From NCBI GenBank assembly GCA_013400115.1, contig VXBP01002360.1, forward strand, positions 559,583 through 623,582: a DNA stretch of 64,000 bases. Reading direction: 5' to 3'. Each line of letters opens with the position of its first letter. Positions within the stretch are counted from its first letter, which is position 1. The notes beneath the pieces were generated by a model. That model was not told where the DNA came from. It did no database searches and worked only from the letters and a program-made list of their open reading frames with translations. Shown here piece after piece: positions 43,708-55,195 of the stretch. Both the position numbers and the translations under genes were made by a program. The stretch is from Rhinopomastus cyanomelas (lineage: Eukaryota > Chordata > Aves > Bucerotiformes > Rhinopomastidae).

Positions 43708-44154
43708 ACTCATGGAATCAATGTGATAAGGTGTCAGCCTTAGTTCTCAGCGCTGGCGCTGTGATGTTAGTGCAGAGAAGGGTAGGATGGGCTGTGGGGT
43801 CCTGAGCTGCCTTGACTTACCTTCTGCAGGAGCTTATCCTCACAGAGGTTTCGGGAGGGTTCATTGCAGAGCGGGTGCTCTGCTTGCTCTGCAGAGGAGA
43901 AAGCTGTGAGGTAAGACAAAGCAAGCAGAGTGTTTTGGGGATGGGTGGCAGGAAACACCTGAAGAGGCTCTGCTGGGGTTCAGAAACTCGGGTGCTTTAT
44001 GCTCACCTGGCTTGCAGTAATGAGGCGATTTTAAAAGACAGGAGGGGGGAGCTCCTGGCAACCGGTGGATGTGTGAGCCGAGCCACGAGCCATTACACAC
44101 ATTTTCCTGCAAGAGCAGTAAGAGTAACTTCTGACTGTACTTGTGTAAGAGGAG
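43708..44154. other. Upstream flank of the CD44-like promoter
   Basis: CR1-free. Contains no exon that I can support; may hold distal regulatory sites. Confidence 0.4.
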
Positions 44155-44400
44155 CCTCTTTAAAACTCGAGCGCGGCTGCTTAGTCAGAACTGACTCCCC
44201 TCCCACCCCCCCTTCTTGTGGCGAACCCTTGTTGCAATATGGGTGTGACTTGGGATGGAGCTCCCCCTCCCACTTATGTCATTGCTTCAGTTCCTTTGAA
44301 TCCAAATAAAAAGTGCAGCAAACTTCAGGCTCATTGACTGCCGGCTTGGGCTTCGCTTCTCCCCGCAGCTCGCAAGGACCTCTGGCTTTTTCACCCGGCG
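44155..44400 (+). promoter_or_regulatory. Promoter and 5' UTR candidate of the CD44-like gene
   Basis: This is the CR1-free block directly upstream of the signal-peptide exon. It holds a palindrome AGTCAG-AA-CTGACT (44183-44196) with AP-1-like halves, then a C-rich GC-box/EGR-like run (44197-44213), a C/EBP-like TTGCAAT (44232-44238), a second C-rich block (about 44264-44275), and a TATA-like AAATAAAAAG (44303-44312). A start site near 44335-44345 would give a 5' UTR of about 60 bases, mildly CpG-containing. CpGs continue into the start of the intron (44625-44660). Start site and factor binding are inferred from motifs only. Confidence 0.4.
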
Positions 44401-44467
44401 ATGGCCAACTTCTCCTTATGGGCAACTTTGGGATTATGGCTGCTGGAGCTCTGCCTGGCTGAAACAC
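44401..44467 (+). CDS. CD44: First coding exon with signal peptide; probable CD44 exon 1 (partial gene)
   Basis: Seen: an ATG at 44401 in good context (G at -3 and +4) opens a frame beginning MANFSLW and ending LELCLA-ET. It is cut at 44468 by a consensus donor GTAAGT, so the exon holds 22 codons plus one base (phase 1). The peptide has a hydrophobic core of about 12 residues and a small-residue cleavage site after LA, so it is a secretory signal peptide. Known: as I recall it, human CD44 exon 1 also codes 22 codons plus one base, and its signal peptide (MDKFWWH... to SLA, then Q) is 20 residues long. Here M1, F4, A8, G11, L12, L14, L17, L19 and A20 coincide with it. CD44 is a type I membrane receptor for hyaluronan with an extracellular Link domain. 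Inference: this is avian CD44, with the Link-domain exons beyond the window because CD44 intron 1 is very long. Any other secreted or membrane protein with a phase-1 leader exon remains possible. Confidence 0.55.
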
Positions 44468-44473
44468 GTAAGT

Positions 44474-45025
44474 TCTTGGGTCTTGTTTCCTTGTAATGAA
44501 TGAGAACACTCACGGCTGCTCACAACTTGATGCTTTTTTTTTTGATGGGCAGCCAGCAGCTTTCTCGCCTGGGTCTTTACTGGAGGTTTTATTCTGTGTA
44601 AGAGCTGTCAGAGATGCTTTAGAGCCGTGAGCTCAGCCGGGCTGCTCCGCACCGCGGCGGGGAGCTGCTCTGGGCAAAAGCTGTGGATCATTAAAGCGAA
44701 GTCGAAACTGAGGGCAGAAGTAGTTCCAGGGAATTCAGGGCAGCTCTGGTACAGCTCAGGGTGACTGTGTTGTTTCATGTGCTCTCCGGGCTCTGTGTCA
44801 GACAGCAACGGGGTGGGAGGTGGAGGGGATGGAGCCCCCTCCGTACAACCACTACATTCTTGAATTTCCACGGGGTGATCTTACAGCTACTACAGTCTCG
44901 CTGAACAGAAGCAAAGCTGCAGCCATCTGACTGAAACTTGGCAAGTTTTCATGCCAGGCATGTTTCTCTCTGACTTTACTTCAAGTTTCTTTGAGAGTTT
45001 GGAACAAAGAAGGGTTAGAAATGAC

Positions 45026-45057
<32 letters not shown>

Positions 45058-46403
45058 NTGCCCTTCCCTGCACCGCTCATTTGTTAATGAATTAACTTTG
45101 GGTAGCTTAGTTATCTGCTTCAACTGTTTGTATTGAAAAGTGGAGGAAAAAGTGAGTAAAACAAGTCTGAAAAGGACAAAATGCCCTTTGAAATTTCACA
45201 TAGTGTGGCTGAGCCCAGTCTGAGGGGGATGGCCATGCCCTCTGCAGCCTCTCGCTGTGCCAGCAGCTGCCTCGGGGCATCTTGTGGTTAGGGATAACAA
45301 TTATGCCTCTGCTCCTCGGTTCCAGCAGTCTAGCAAAAGACATTTTTCATGGCCATTGTCACCTTAGGGTTGTGTGCGTGTGTACAGTAAATACATCTCT
45401 GGTTCGTTTGAGGAGCAGGAGATTCCTCTCTAATGGTTGTGGCGCTGTGGGGCTGTGGATGGGTGTGTCTGAGCCAACAGTCCCCAGCGCATCGAAGACA
45501 GCTCCGGCACCCTCGTGGCTTCTCCCCCTCCAACTGTCCATCCTCTCCACCCTGCTGCTCTTGCTAGAGTCAGGAATGTTGGGAAAGCTCCCAGAGAACA
45601 GGCAGGGGTGCCGTGGGCAAGCAAAGAACATCTGAGATGGGTTTAGAACTGTGGCTTGGTCCAAGAGTTTATGCTGTGTGAGGGTTATAATTACTTGCTT
45701 ACTGCCTGCTCAACTGATTGCTCCTTTAATGAGCTGCCAGGAGCGTCCTGAGGAAATAGGGGCTGCACTGGCTCTGGTACTTTACAGGGAGAAAACCCCA
45801 TCATCTAGTCCTCAGCCACCAAAACTGTGTCAAACTCCATACGTGCTCCACAGGGCAGTTGCCGTACTGGCTCAGCAAGGCTGAGACTGTAGCTACACTC
45901 CAGTTTAGTTGGTGTGTGGAACGTTCCAGTATGGCTTCGTAGTCACCAACAACTTTGGAGCAGCAATTGATGGGGGTTTTGATCTATTTTGTTCTATTTC
46001 TTTAAAACTACTGGCTTGGCTGTGGATCATAGAGCTGTGGCCACCGCTGCTGGGAAACACCTTGCCTGAGGGCAGAGTTAAGCTCTGCTCCTAAACTGGA
46101 GTTATGACTCTTTTAGGAAGGACCCAGGATTAGTGTCAATGCGATTACGAAAGGGGAGATGAGACAGAGAGCAGCTGAAAGACTCCTTCATCCCGAGTTC
46201 TGTGCTGATGTGACCACACTGGCACTGACATGTAGCTGGGTCTGCTCATGGGACTGGTGTGATCTTTGCTGTCTGGGGGGTTTGCTTCCAGAAGGATGTA
46301 GATGCTGACATCTCGGGTAATCAAACTTCTAGGGGAGATCTTCCCTTGTGAGCATCAGGTACTTGTGAAAATATTTCCTTGATTAACACAAGGCAGCTCC
46401 TGG
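44474..46403. other. CR1-free start of the putative intron 1
   Basis: About 1.9 kb without CR1, GC-richer near 44.6 kb (CGCACCGCGGCGGGGAG). The absence of insertions around a promoter fits selection against disruption. Confidence 0.4.
45027..45058 (+). repeat. Poly-C run of 31 bases ending in an N
   Basis: C27 to C57 uninterrupted, then N at 45058. It lies about 560 bases into the putative intron 1. Real length unknown. Confidence 0.92.
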
Positions 46404-46743
46404 ACTCTTGACCAACCTTCCAATCCCTGAAAGGGGCTGTCAGAAGGCTGAGGAAGACTGTTCATAAGAGCAGGGAACGATAGGACAAGGGGTCATGGTT
46501 TGAAGCTGGGAAAGGGGAGATTTAGCTCAGACATCAGGAATAAACTCTTTAATCTGTGAGTGGGGGAATCCCTGGAACAGGCTGCCCAAAGAGGTGGTAG
46601 AGGAGGCTCCATCCCTGGAGCCATTCATGGTCAGGCTGGATGTGGGACTCTGGGCAATCTGTTTTAGTTAGAGCTAGCCCTGCTTGTTGCAGGGGAGGTT
46701 GGAGTAGATGACCTTTGTTGGTCCCTTCCAACCCCGTGATTCT
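46404..46743 (+). mobile_element. CR1 family C 3' end, about 340 bp
   Basis: CCAACCTTCCAATCCCTGAA, GGACAAGGGGTCATGGTTTG, CAGGCTGCCCAAAGAGGTGG and CCAACCCCGTGATTCTATC tail. A CTGATGGCC-type box has decayed to TAGAGCTAGCCC. Confidence 0.92.
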
Positions 46744-47459
46744 ATCATAAGTTGGAAGCAGAAGGAATAGAAGCAGTAGTAAAGATGAATGGACAAGAGG
46801 GAGAATGAGTCTGGCAGTGGGTGGGAGGAGCTCTTAGCACTGGAGAGGAGGTAAAGCTCAGAGCCAGGGCTCCTGTAGCTATCAGCCAGTCACAAAGGAC
46901 AGGACTGCCCTGCCTCTTGGCTTAGAGATCCATGGTGTCCATTGGTAAACAGAGCAGCCTGAAGAAGCCCTTTGTGCGAGTTTATTTTCCCGTAGCCCTT
47001 ACGGTGTGTGTCTTGGCTGCTTTCCCAAAGCTGCAGAGTAATGAGACTTCATACTCAAGTTTGCTTGAACTTCCATCGACGATCCATGGGAAGGGGCTAT
47101 ACCTGCCCTTGAAATGCTCTCGCGCACACAGAGCCAGCAGACCGTGGCAGGGCAGGGGATTGTCTCAGAGGCTTTGAGGAGCTGTTTGTTGATTCTTGAG
47201 TTGCTGGTGTTCACCACAATGCAGAACCATCGCCTTGAAGACAGGAAGTCAGAGAAAGGCTTAATGAGGACAGATAGCATCATATAATAGAGGAAGAACG
47301 TTTGAAACTAAATGCTTTGCAAACCGCTGGAAGCTCCAGCCAAGGTGAAATGAAACCTTCCTCCATACCTGGTGTGTCTTTCTTTCCAGAACAGTTCCCA
47401 TGACTTCTACAGGGCAGGACTTGAAGATACTGCAGCTCTTCATCTAACACCTAGACATG
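46744..47459. other. Unique sequence, about 0.7 kb
   Basis: Nothing recognised. Confidence 0.4.
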
Positions 47460-47968
47460 CATGAGGAGTAGGGAGGTGATGGTGCCCCTGTACTTTGCAC
47501 TCGTGAGACTGCACCTTGTGTATGGGATCCAGTTTTGGGCACCACAGGATCAGAAGGACATTGAGGGGCTGGAGTGGGGCCAGAGAAGGGCAGCGAGGCT
47601 GGGGAGAGGGCTGGAAAACAGGCCCTGTGGAGAGCAGCTGAGGGAACTGGGGTTATTGAGTCTAGAAGGCAGAGAGGAGACTGTATTACTCTACAACTGC
47701 CTAAAAGGAGGTTGTAGTGAGGCTGCTGCTGGTCTCTGCTCCCAAATTACTAAAGAGAGGAGATGGCCTCAAGTTGCATCAGGAGAGTTTTAGATTGGAT
47801 CTGAGGAAGAAGCTCTTCACTGAGAGAGTGTTTGGGCACTGGACCAGGCTGCCCAGGGAGGTGGTGGAGTCCCCATTCCTGGAGGTGTTTAAAAGCAAGT
47901 ATCTGGAGCGCTTGAGGCTATGGTGTAGGGGTTAGGGAGCTGTTGGGGTGAGGGCTGGACTTGCTGAA
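47460..47968 (+). mobile_element. CR1 family G, about 510 bp, lacking its tail
   Basis: GGTGCCCCTGTACTTTGCAC, GGGATCCAGTTTTGGGCACC, ACAACTGCCTAAAAGGAGGT, CCAGGCTGCCCAGGGAGGTG and GGGGTTAGGGAGCTGTTGGG, then stops at GGACTTG before the ATGATC box. Confidence 0.9.
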
Positions 47969-48835
47969 GGAACTTAGAGAGGAGAGCAGGACAACAGTAG
48001 AGTGGTGAACAACATAGACCTCAAAGGATTGTCTGATTGTGTGGCAGGGAGGTAGTCGATGGCAGGAAGCAACTCAAAATCAGTTACAGAGGCAGTGTGA
48101 AGTCTGGAAGAGTTTAAGTTAGAAGAGAAATCTGAAATACACCCAGAGCAGAACCTCTGCAGAGATTTCCACTAATTTCAGTCATCAGGAACCAGGGAAA
48201 CAAATGAGGAATAAAAAGAGACAGCAGCAGCTATGAATTTAATGTGTAATAGGAGAGGAGCCTACAGGTAGGGGAAGAGATGCTGCTGCCACAGTGGAGG
48301 GAGCAGCTCTGGTGGGTTAAATAAAAAGCAAACCAGGCAAGACAGCAATGCTCTTGCCAGTGAGGAGATGATGTTCAGAGGGACTGGCTAGGCAGCAACA
48401 GTAATTAGGTTTGAAAATAGGTTGCTAAGAGACATTGTATTTAAGGCCAGGCTAGATAAATATCTCTGAAGGACAGAGTGTGTATTGGTGCTTCTAGGAA
48501 AGAAGGCAGTAGAAGACCTCTGGTGACTCTTTTTTTTTCTTTGATAAAGGATCGTTTTAGTTCTGATTGTAGGTGGCTGGTAGCAGAAAACATGCTAGAG
48601 GAGAAGGAAAATGTAGCAGAGCTTCTTGTATAAAGAGGGGCTAAGTCAGCCCAAGAAGTTAAGAGGTTTTTTGAATTCTAGAGATGCTGTGAGAAGGCTT
48701 CTCTCTGCTTTCTGGTCTTCTTGCCTCCCATTTCTGTCCCTGCACTAATGGGTAGGGCTTGAAAATACAGTCAAGATAGAAGGTGACAATTCTCAACTTT
48801 GTATGACATGGACATGTTTCAAGTCATGGAGGTCT
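47969..48835. other. Purine-leaning sequence, probably decayed
   Basis: AAGGCCAGGCTAGATAAATA (48447 on) recalls old CR1 3' ends, but I cannot delimit a copy. No exon. Confidence 0.35.
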
Positions 48836-48941
48836 GGAGCTTAGGAACAGGGTTTAGCAGTGCCCATGGGACAGTTGGGGTAATGGTGGGACTCGATGAT
48901 TGTGAAGGTCTTTTCCAACCTGAACAATTCTGTGGTTCTGT
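48836..48941 (+). mobile_element. Older CR1 tail fragment
   Basis: AGCTTAGGAACAGGGTTTAG, GGTGGGACTCGATGATTGTG and AACAATTCTGTGGTTCTGTG. Confidence 0.85.
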
Positions 48942-49151
48942 GTGTGCTGTTACTTACAAAAATAGTGATCTATTTTTTAAAAAAAATAAAAGAGAAACCT
49001 ATTCAAGAGAGTGAGGGAAGATCTTCTACCAAACTCCCCTTCGAAATTGCTCTCTCCAGAACTCAAATGTACCCTGTTCTCTGTAGCTTCACAGAGAGGC
49101 GACTTTGGAGCACACATGCCCCACCAGTTGCCTAATTTGAAATGGGTCTGT

Positions 49152-49242
49152 CTTGATCTCGGGGATCCTGCTGTGGCAGGGGGATTGGACTGGATGAACT
49201 TTGAAGATCCCTTCCAGTCCCTAACGTTCTGTGATTCTGTGA
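49152..49242 (+). mobile_element. CR1 family A tail fragment
   Basis: CTTGATCTCGGGGATCCTGC to CCCTAACGTTCTGTGATTCT. Confidence 0.93.
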
Positions 49243-50440
49243 AAACACCACCACATTGTACCAGGACAATTCAGAGTGTTGAAAACACTCCATGTTTTAG
49301 CATCAGCTGGCAACTGAGAACATACTTCATCAAACTTCATTTTTCAGCACTCAGCTGAGTTCTTAGACTAGAGAAGTTCTAGCTCCCAGCTGACCACCAG
49401 CAAAGTGAGAGGGGCAAGGTGGAGGTTGGGTTTGTCACCCACACATCATTGGTGCTACTGAGTACAACCCATTTGCTCAGTCTGGTTTGCTCTTTGCTTT
49501 ACCTGTCTGAGTTCCTTTGTGATATATCTGGTGGTTTGGACCCTTCTCCGTGGCTTGTGGGCAGCTGTAGGCGCTAAGCCAGTCTGAAATAGCTGCCAGC
49601 CAGTCATTCTCCGGACTAGACCAGAAGGTCATCAGCTGTTGACGTGCAGTTGTCTCCCAGGGAGAAACATCATCTCAGAGCCATCAGACACCGTAATTAC
49701 CGATGACCACTCTGGTGGCAGAGAGGCTGGTGTCAGGGTGGGACGTGTATCGGTTTCCTCCCCACCAGCTCACACCCCCCTGCAGTGGAGTATCGGCAGC
49801 AGTGTCAGTAGCAGCTGGCTGTGATTTCCCTCCCAGCCCCACCCCGCAGACGGGCAAGCAGCATGTGGTGTGCAGGGGTTTGCAGGCAGCGCTGGGAAAT
49901 GCCAGCCAAGAGGGGTTTTTCCTTGGAGAGTCTTTCCAGTCAGACTGAAAGTTCAGCTCATTGCGAAGTTCAAACCTCCGCGACTGTTTCCGGCCTTAAC
50001 GAACCTGCAGCCGTTTTTGGAGCCTGTGCAGCAATTAAGGAGATAATTGAACTGTCTTTTGTATGCGCTGGGTTTGGGACTTTCCAGTTCCTCTGCACGA
50101 CAGCACTGGCTGCGTTCGGCAGTGCAGCCATCGTCTTTCGGTCCCGTAACCCCCAACCCTCACGTTGTGCAACACAAGTGGAAAAAAACTCGCGGAGACA
50201 GGGAGGAGTTGAAGAGTAACCCACAGTTCCAGCAGTTGCTAACCTGGAGGCTCGAGCAGCCGGTCCAGCTGAAAGGAAAAGTCACAGAGAAAACCTGAAT
50301 GTTGCTTCCATTTGCAGTTTGAAAGATCACAGGAGCATCGGATCATGGAATGGATTGGGTTAGCTTCGGGGGTTTTCTTGCTTGCTACTGGTGCCTGGGC
50401 TGGGCTCAGTAGCTGGAAGCTGGAAGTGACTGTATTGTGT
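49243..50440. other. 1.2 kb CR1-free DNA before the polypurine tract
   Basis: No exon recognised. A 132-codon frame (49821-50219) has no family match. Confidence 0.4.
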
Positions 50441-50449
50441 CCTGGAGGA

Positions 50450-51300
50450 AAAGAAACACCAATAGAAAAATAAAAAAAGTAAGAAAGAAAGAAAAAAAAG
50501 AAGGAAGAAGAAAGAAAAATAAGAAAAGGAAGAAAGAAAATAAAAGAAAGATGAAAGAAAGAAGAAAGAAAAAGGAAAGAATAAAGAAAAAGAAAAAAGA
50601 AAGAAAAGAAAGAGGAAAGAAGAAAGAAAAATGAAATAAAAATAAAGAAAAAGGAAAGAAGCAAAGAAAAAGAGAAGAAGAAAGAAAAATGGAATAAAAA
50701 TAAAAAAGAAAAGAATAAGGAAAGAAGAAAGAAAGATGGAATAAAAATAAAAAAGAAAAAGAAAAAGAAGAAAAATGAAATAAAAATAAGAAAAAGGAAA
50801 GAAGAAAGAAGACACTAAAAAGAAATTAAAAAGAAGTGATAAAGCAAAGAAAAAGAAAATAGTAAGAAAAAGAAAAAATAAGACCAAAAGAAGACAAAAG
50901 AAAAAAAAAAGGGAAAAAGAAAGGGAAGAAGAAAGGAAAAAGGGGAAAAGAAAGGAAAAAGGGAAGAAGAAAGGAAAAAGGGGAAAAGAAAAAGGGAAGA
51001 AGAAAGGAAAAAGGGAAGAAGAAAGGAAAAAGGGGAAAAGAAAAAGGGAAGAAGAAAGGAAAAAGGGAAGAAGAAAGGAAAAAGGGAAGAAGAAAGGAAA
51101 AAGGGAAGAAGAAAGGAAAAAGGGAAGAAGAAAGGAAAAAGGGGAAAAGAAAAAGGGAAGAAGAAAGGAAAAAGGGAAGAAGAAAGGAAAAAGGGAAGAA
51201 GAAAGGAAAAAGGGAAGAAGAAAGGAAAAAGGGAAGAAGAAAGGAAAAAGGGAAGAAGAAAGGAAAAAGGAGGAAAAAAAAGAAAGACGAACAAGCAAAA
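50450..51300 (+). repeat. Polypurine tract, about 0.85 kb, with a 19-bp array in its 3' part
   Basis: The plus strand is almost all A and G. In 50930-51275 it resolves into a unit GGGAAGAAGAAAGGAAAAA, with GGG at 51065, 51084, 51103 and 51122 (19-base period), interrupted by variants carrying AAAGGGGAAAAG. Such R:Y tracts can form triplex (H-DNA). The 321-codon minus frame of F, S, L and P is not a gene. Confidence 0.96.
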
Positions 51301-54101
51301 AATGAAGAGAAATAGAGTCTGACATAGAGCAGCTGTGGCCAAACTTCCCTCTCTGCTCCTGCTAGGGAAACTGTTCCAAAGGCAATGTGAGCTGCTTCTA
51401 AAAGCAGTTGCCAGGCTGCAGGCTGACAGCTGCCTAGGAAAAGGACACTAGCCAGCCCTCAGCAGCCGCACGGCTAATGCCTGTTTTACTCAATAGCCGC
51501 TTTCGTAAATACGAAGCTTGGCAGGACGTGTAACAGTGCAAATAATAATAATGCTCCTCAAAAAATCTGCTGTGCCGTGGCTTTTGCTGCTGAGAGATGT
51601 CTCCCAGTGGCAGCCTGTCAGCAGAACAGGTTCTCAGGAGTCTGTTTCCCTAGGGGGCTTTTTTATTGTTATTTTTGTTAATGGGCAGGGATGTCTGTGA
51701 AGGAGCAGGGTGTGGTGTGTGTGGGCAGATGTGACGAGGAGCAGGCTCTTGCAGCATTCCCATACGGCAGCAAAGGTGAAGCGGAGCTCAGCACGTGGGC
51801 TGCGACCCCCTAGGACCCCGTGGGTGACCCCCTAGGACCCCATGGGTGACCTCCATCCGTGCAGCAGGCAAGCTGACGGCCAAATCGGGGTCTAGAAGCC
51901 AAGCACCAGCCTTGAAGTTGGCTGCCTCTGGGGGAGACCGTATCTTGCCGGCCTTATCGGCAAGGGATTGGCATCAAGTTTGCACCACAGCTGAGTCTTC
52001 AGAGGGGCAAAACCCACATGCCCACTCAGGGCTGGCATGTTGGTGCACTAAGCAGCTCAGCAGTGCCTCGGGCTGCTGGTGGTGGCAGTAATTAGTTAAT
52101 TACCTCCTCTTTGCCATCAGCCAACACACATCTAGGTGAGGTGGAGTATCCCTACTGCAGCATGAGGAGACCCAGGCAGTGAGGGGCAGCCAGGTCTTCC
52201 CCACTCCGTCACGATGCTCTGCATGAAGCTTCCTCACAAGGAATAAGGATTAATTAACTGGGCAGCTCCAAGGGAAAGTAGTAATTGCCAGTTAGAAACA
52301 TGATTCATTAATAGTGAAGGCACCAAGGGTGAGGTGTGGACTCATCTTCTGCTTTCACCCGCTTCCCTGTTCTTCCTCCTCCTCCCTGCTTAGGTGTCCT
52401 CTGTTAATTGAGGTGGCCTTTCCCTTTTCCATCTTTCACTCATGGAAATGCAGAAAAACAGCCTCTTTTGCCAGTGACTCCTCATGTTTATAACTGTAGG
52501 GGTTTGTTCTCTGATCCTTTATATTGTTTAAGCACAAAACAGACATGTAGGGACATTAAGAACATGAAAACCAAATAATCTGTGTCCTCTTCCAATCGAT
52601 GTTGCCAGCACTGTAAAAATCAGATAAAACTCTTCTTTCTTGCTCTTGCAGCTGTACCCTGTTGACTCGTGTTGGTGCTGCCTACACACCTGGCAGAGGC
52701 TGGCAGCTGTTTGGAGCTCAGCAGCACTTGGTTCCTGCTAGACAGGGTTAGGGTTAGGTTAGACAACTATGCAAAGTGCAGTTTTCTTCAAAAGTCATTA
52801 TTCAGGACTTGTCTGTTTAAGGCTCAGGGATGCTGGAAGCTGTTTAGCAATCGGGAAGGCGCTTAGCGAATGAGAAGGGACTCAAGTCTTTTGTCCTCTT
52901 GTCAGACTTCACACTTCTTTAGGTTCAAGAGCTTCAAAATGGATCTAGCAGTGAGGTGAGGAATGATGTCTCAGTCAAGTTGCTCTCCTGTTTGAGGCAG
53001 TGCTTCCTAGTGATAGCTGTCAGCTGTCTTCTGGAGGTCTTGGAGGTGTCTGTACATAGGACTTGGTGGTCTGGAGAAGCAGCGTGCCAAGAGACATGGA
53101 GTGACCCGGGAAGTCAGGGTTGGATAGACCCACTGCCTCTAACCTGAAGGTGGGCCACTCAGTCACGGTCCCAGAAGACCACGTAGCCAGAACATTGCAA
53201 ATCCAGAGACTGTGCAGCACCTCTCTGTATCCAGGGATGCTCAGGTGTGTCTTCTTCTGCAGAACAACTTCTGTTTCTCACTCCTCTTTGCCCCACTGAA
53301 CCATCTCTGTCTCTCTGGGGCATCTGGCCAAAGCAGCCAGTAAATCTGACAGACCCTCGTTGGCCTCAGTCTCTGAGAGCAGGTCATAGCTGTTTGAACA
53401 GTAAAACTTCTGCTCAGCAGCTTAGTCATTCTCAGGCAAAATAAAAACTAGAGACTAAGTTCTTCTTCCAAGGGACAGACCTCAGAGAAGCCTCAAATGA
53501 CACAAAAATCCTCTTATTCATCTTTTTTTAGGATTTTCTTTTGATTTCATCCCACTGTGCTGGCAAGTTGGACTTGCTGTCCTTGTGTTCCACATCAGTA
53601 GGGCAGGGGCATCCAGTGACTTCAGGAGATCAACGTTAACAACATATCGCTCTTACATGACCCCAGCAAGAGTCTCTTTGCCTTCCTGGGAGGATCAAAA
53701 ACTATCCTAGCCCAGAAGTGGTTGTCTTGAAATCCCAAGTTGAACCCTAAGCTCTTAACCTTCTCTTTTCTAGAATATAACCAAATCATTTCATAGCCTA
53801 CAGAGAGCAGGTACTTGGTGGTTCTGGCTCTTCACTGGATGGATCCAGCTGTCCCACTGACAGTTCTTGTATTCAGAGCAGTATCAGGTCAGTGCTGTGA
53901 GGTGTGAGACACCTTCCCATGGTGACTGCCTGGAGAGAAGTGTCTTTCCTGCTGTTGTGGCTTGCCTGAGCAAACCTTGGCTCCATTTACTCACTCTGGT
54001 GGTGTGAAGTGTTGCAGAGCTCTTCTCATCTGTGATGCCTCTTCTGTGTCTCCTGACATTTCTGTTAGCTCAGTGCTATTCACTCTGCTTCTTTTGGCTG
54101 C
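51301..54101. other. 2.8 kb CR1-free DNA
   Basis: Includes the 22-bp duplication at 51804-51847 and an acceptor-like site (TTCTTTCTTGCTCTTGCAG, ending 52651) without a matching in-frame exon. No CD44 Link-domain exon is visible. Confidence 0.45.
51804..51847 (+). repeat. 22-bp tandem duplication
   Basis: GACCCCCTAGGACCCC(G/A)TGGGT occurs at 51804 and 51826 with one difference, and a third partial copy GACCTCC follows. Confidence 0.92.
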
Positions 54102-54241
54102 GTGGAGTCTCCTGCTCTGGAGACCTGTAAAACCTGCCTGGATGTGTTCCTGTGCGACTTGATCTGGGTGGTCCTGCTGTGGTGGGGGGATTGGGCTGGA
54201 TGATCTTTGGAGGTCCCTTCCAATCCCTAATGGTTCTATGT
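54102..54241 (+). mobile_element. CR1 family A tail fragment
   Basis: GGAGTCTCCTGCTCTGGAGA to CCCTAATGGTTCTATG. Confidence 0.92.
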
Positions 54242-54316
54242 TCCCTCAACAAGACTAGTGCCGTTCGCTTGAGTTTGATGATTTCATATATTGGGCTGCT
54301 TAATCTAAAGGAAAAA

Positions 54317-54345
54317 TTATTATTGCTATTATTATTACTATTCAT
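54317..54345 (+). repeat. Interrupted TTA microsatellite
   Basis: TTATTATTGCTATTATTATT then ACTATT. Confidence 0.75.
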
Positions 54346-54846
54346 CAGGAAATAAGTCCTTGTGCAAACGCTCTCCTACAGGAGCAGCAGTGAACAAAGA
54401 GTCCATGGGACAGGAGCTTTCTCTGAAAGGGTGTTACCTTTAACAGGAAACTCTTGGGTTACTAACTGCTTGCTCACCCCCCCTGAGCTGTGCAACCCTC
54501 GCGTCTGCTGGACGATCCCTGTGAGAAAATGCCCTTCAGGAGTGAGAGCTAACGTTTTCCCGGTTTTCAAACCCCCCTCCCAGGCCGTTGTTTGCCAGCC
54601 TGCGCTGAATTTATCGCCGGTATCAGTCAAGTGCTTCGTCTGCCTTCATTACTCATTCTCACAGCGCCCAGGTCATGCTTCTGTTATGGGCACCAGTCAT
54701 AATCCTGCTGCTGTTGACTCATGGCAAGGGCAAGGCAGGGCATTAACACCTTTTTCCACCCCTGGGTGATACAATCCATCCACAGTGATAGTCACAGCCA
54801 CACACACAAGTCCCACCGTGCGTCTGTCATCTGGTTCTTCACTTAG

Positions 54847-55195
54847 AACGACAGAATCGTAGACTCATGGGGTTGGAAGGGACCTCCAAAGGTCATCTAG
54901 TCCAACCCCCCTGCAACAAGCAGGGCCAGCTCTAACTAGAACAGATTGCCTGGAGCCCCATCCAGCCTGACCTTGAATGGACTCCACTACCTCTCTGGGA
55001 GCCTCTTCCAGGGATCCCCCACCCTCAGATTCAACAACTCTTTCCTCTGTCCAGCCTCAATCTGCCCTTTTCCAGCTTCAAACCAGTGCTCCTCATCGTT
55101 CCTGGCCCCTGTGAACAGCCTTCCCCAGCCTTTTGACAGCCTTTTTCAGGGATTGAAAGGTCCCCATCAGAGCCTTCTCCTCTTCAGGACCCCAG
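54847..55195 (-). mobile_element. CR1 family C 3' end, about 350 bp
   Basis: CGACAGAATCGTAGACTCAT, CCAACCCCCCTGCAACAAGC, CCCCATCCAGCCTGACCTTG, CCACCCTCAGATTCAACAAC and AGCCTTTTTCAGGGATTGAA. Confidence 0.92.

Noticed and set aside
50360..51325. 321-codon minus-strand frame rich in F, S, L and P
   Set aside because: It is the translation of the polypurine tract; composition and repeats follow the DNA, with no domain or start context.
52651..52742. Possible exon after TTCTTTCTTGCTCTTGCAG
   Set aside because: No donor of quality follows and the translation does not resemble the CD44 Link domain or another family.
52743..52759. GGGTTAGGGTTAGG, possible interstitial telomere repeat
   Set aside because: Only about two and a half units, too short to call.
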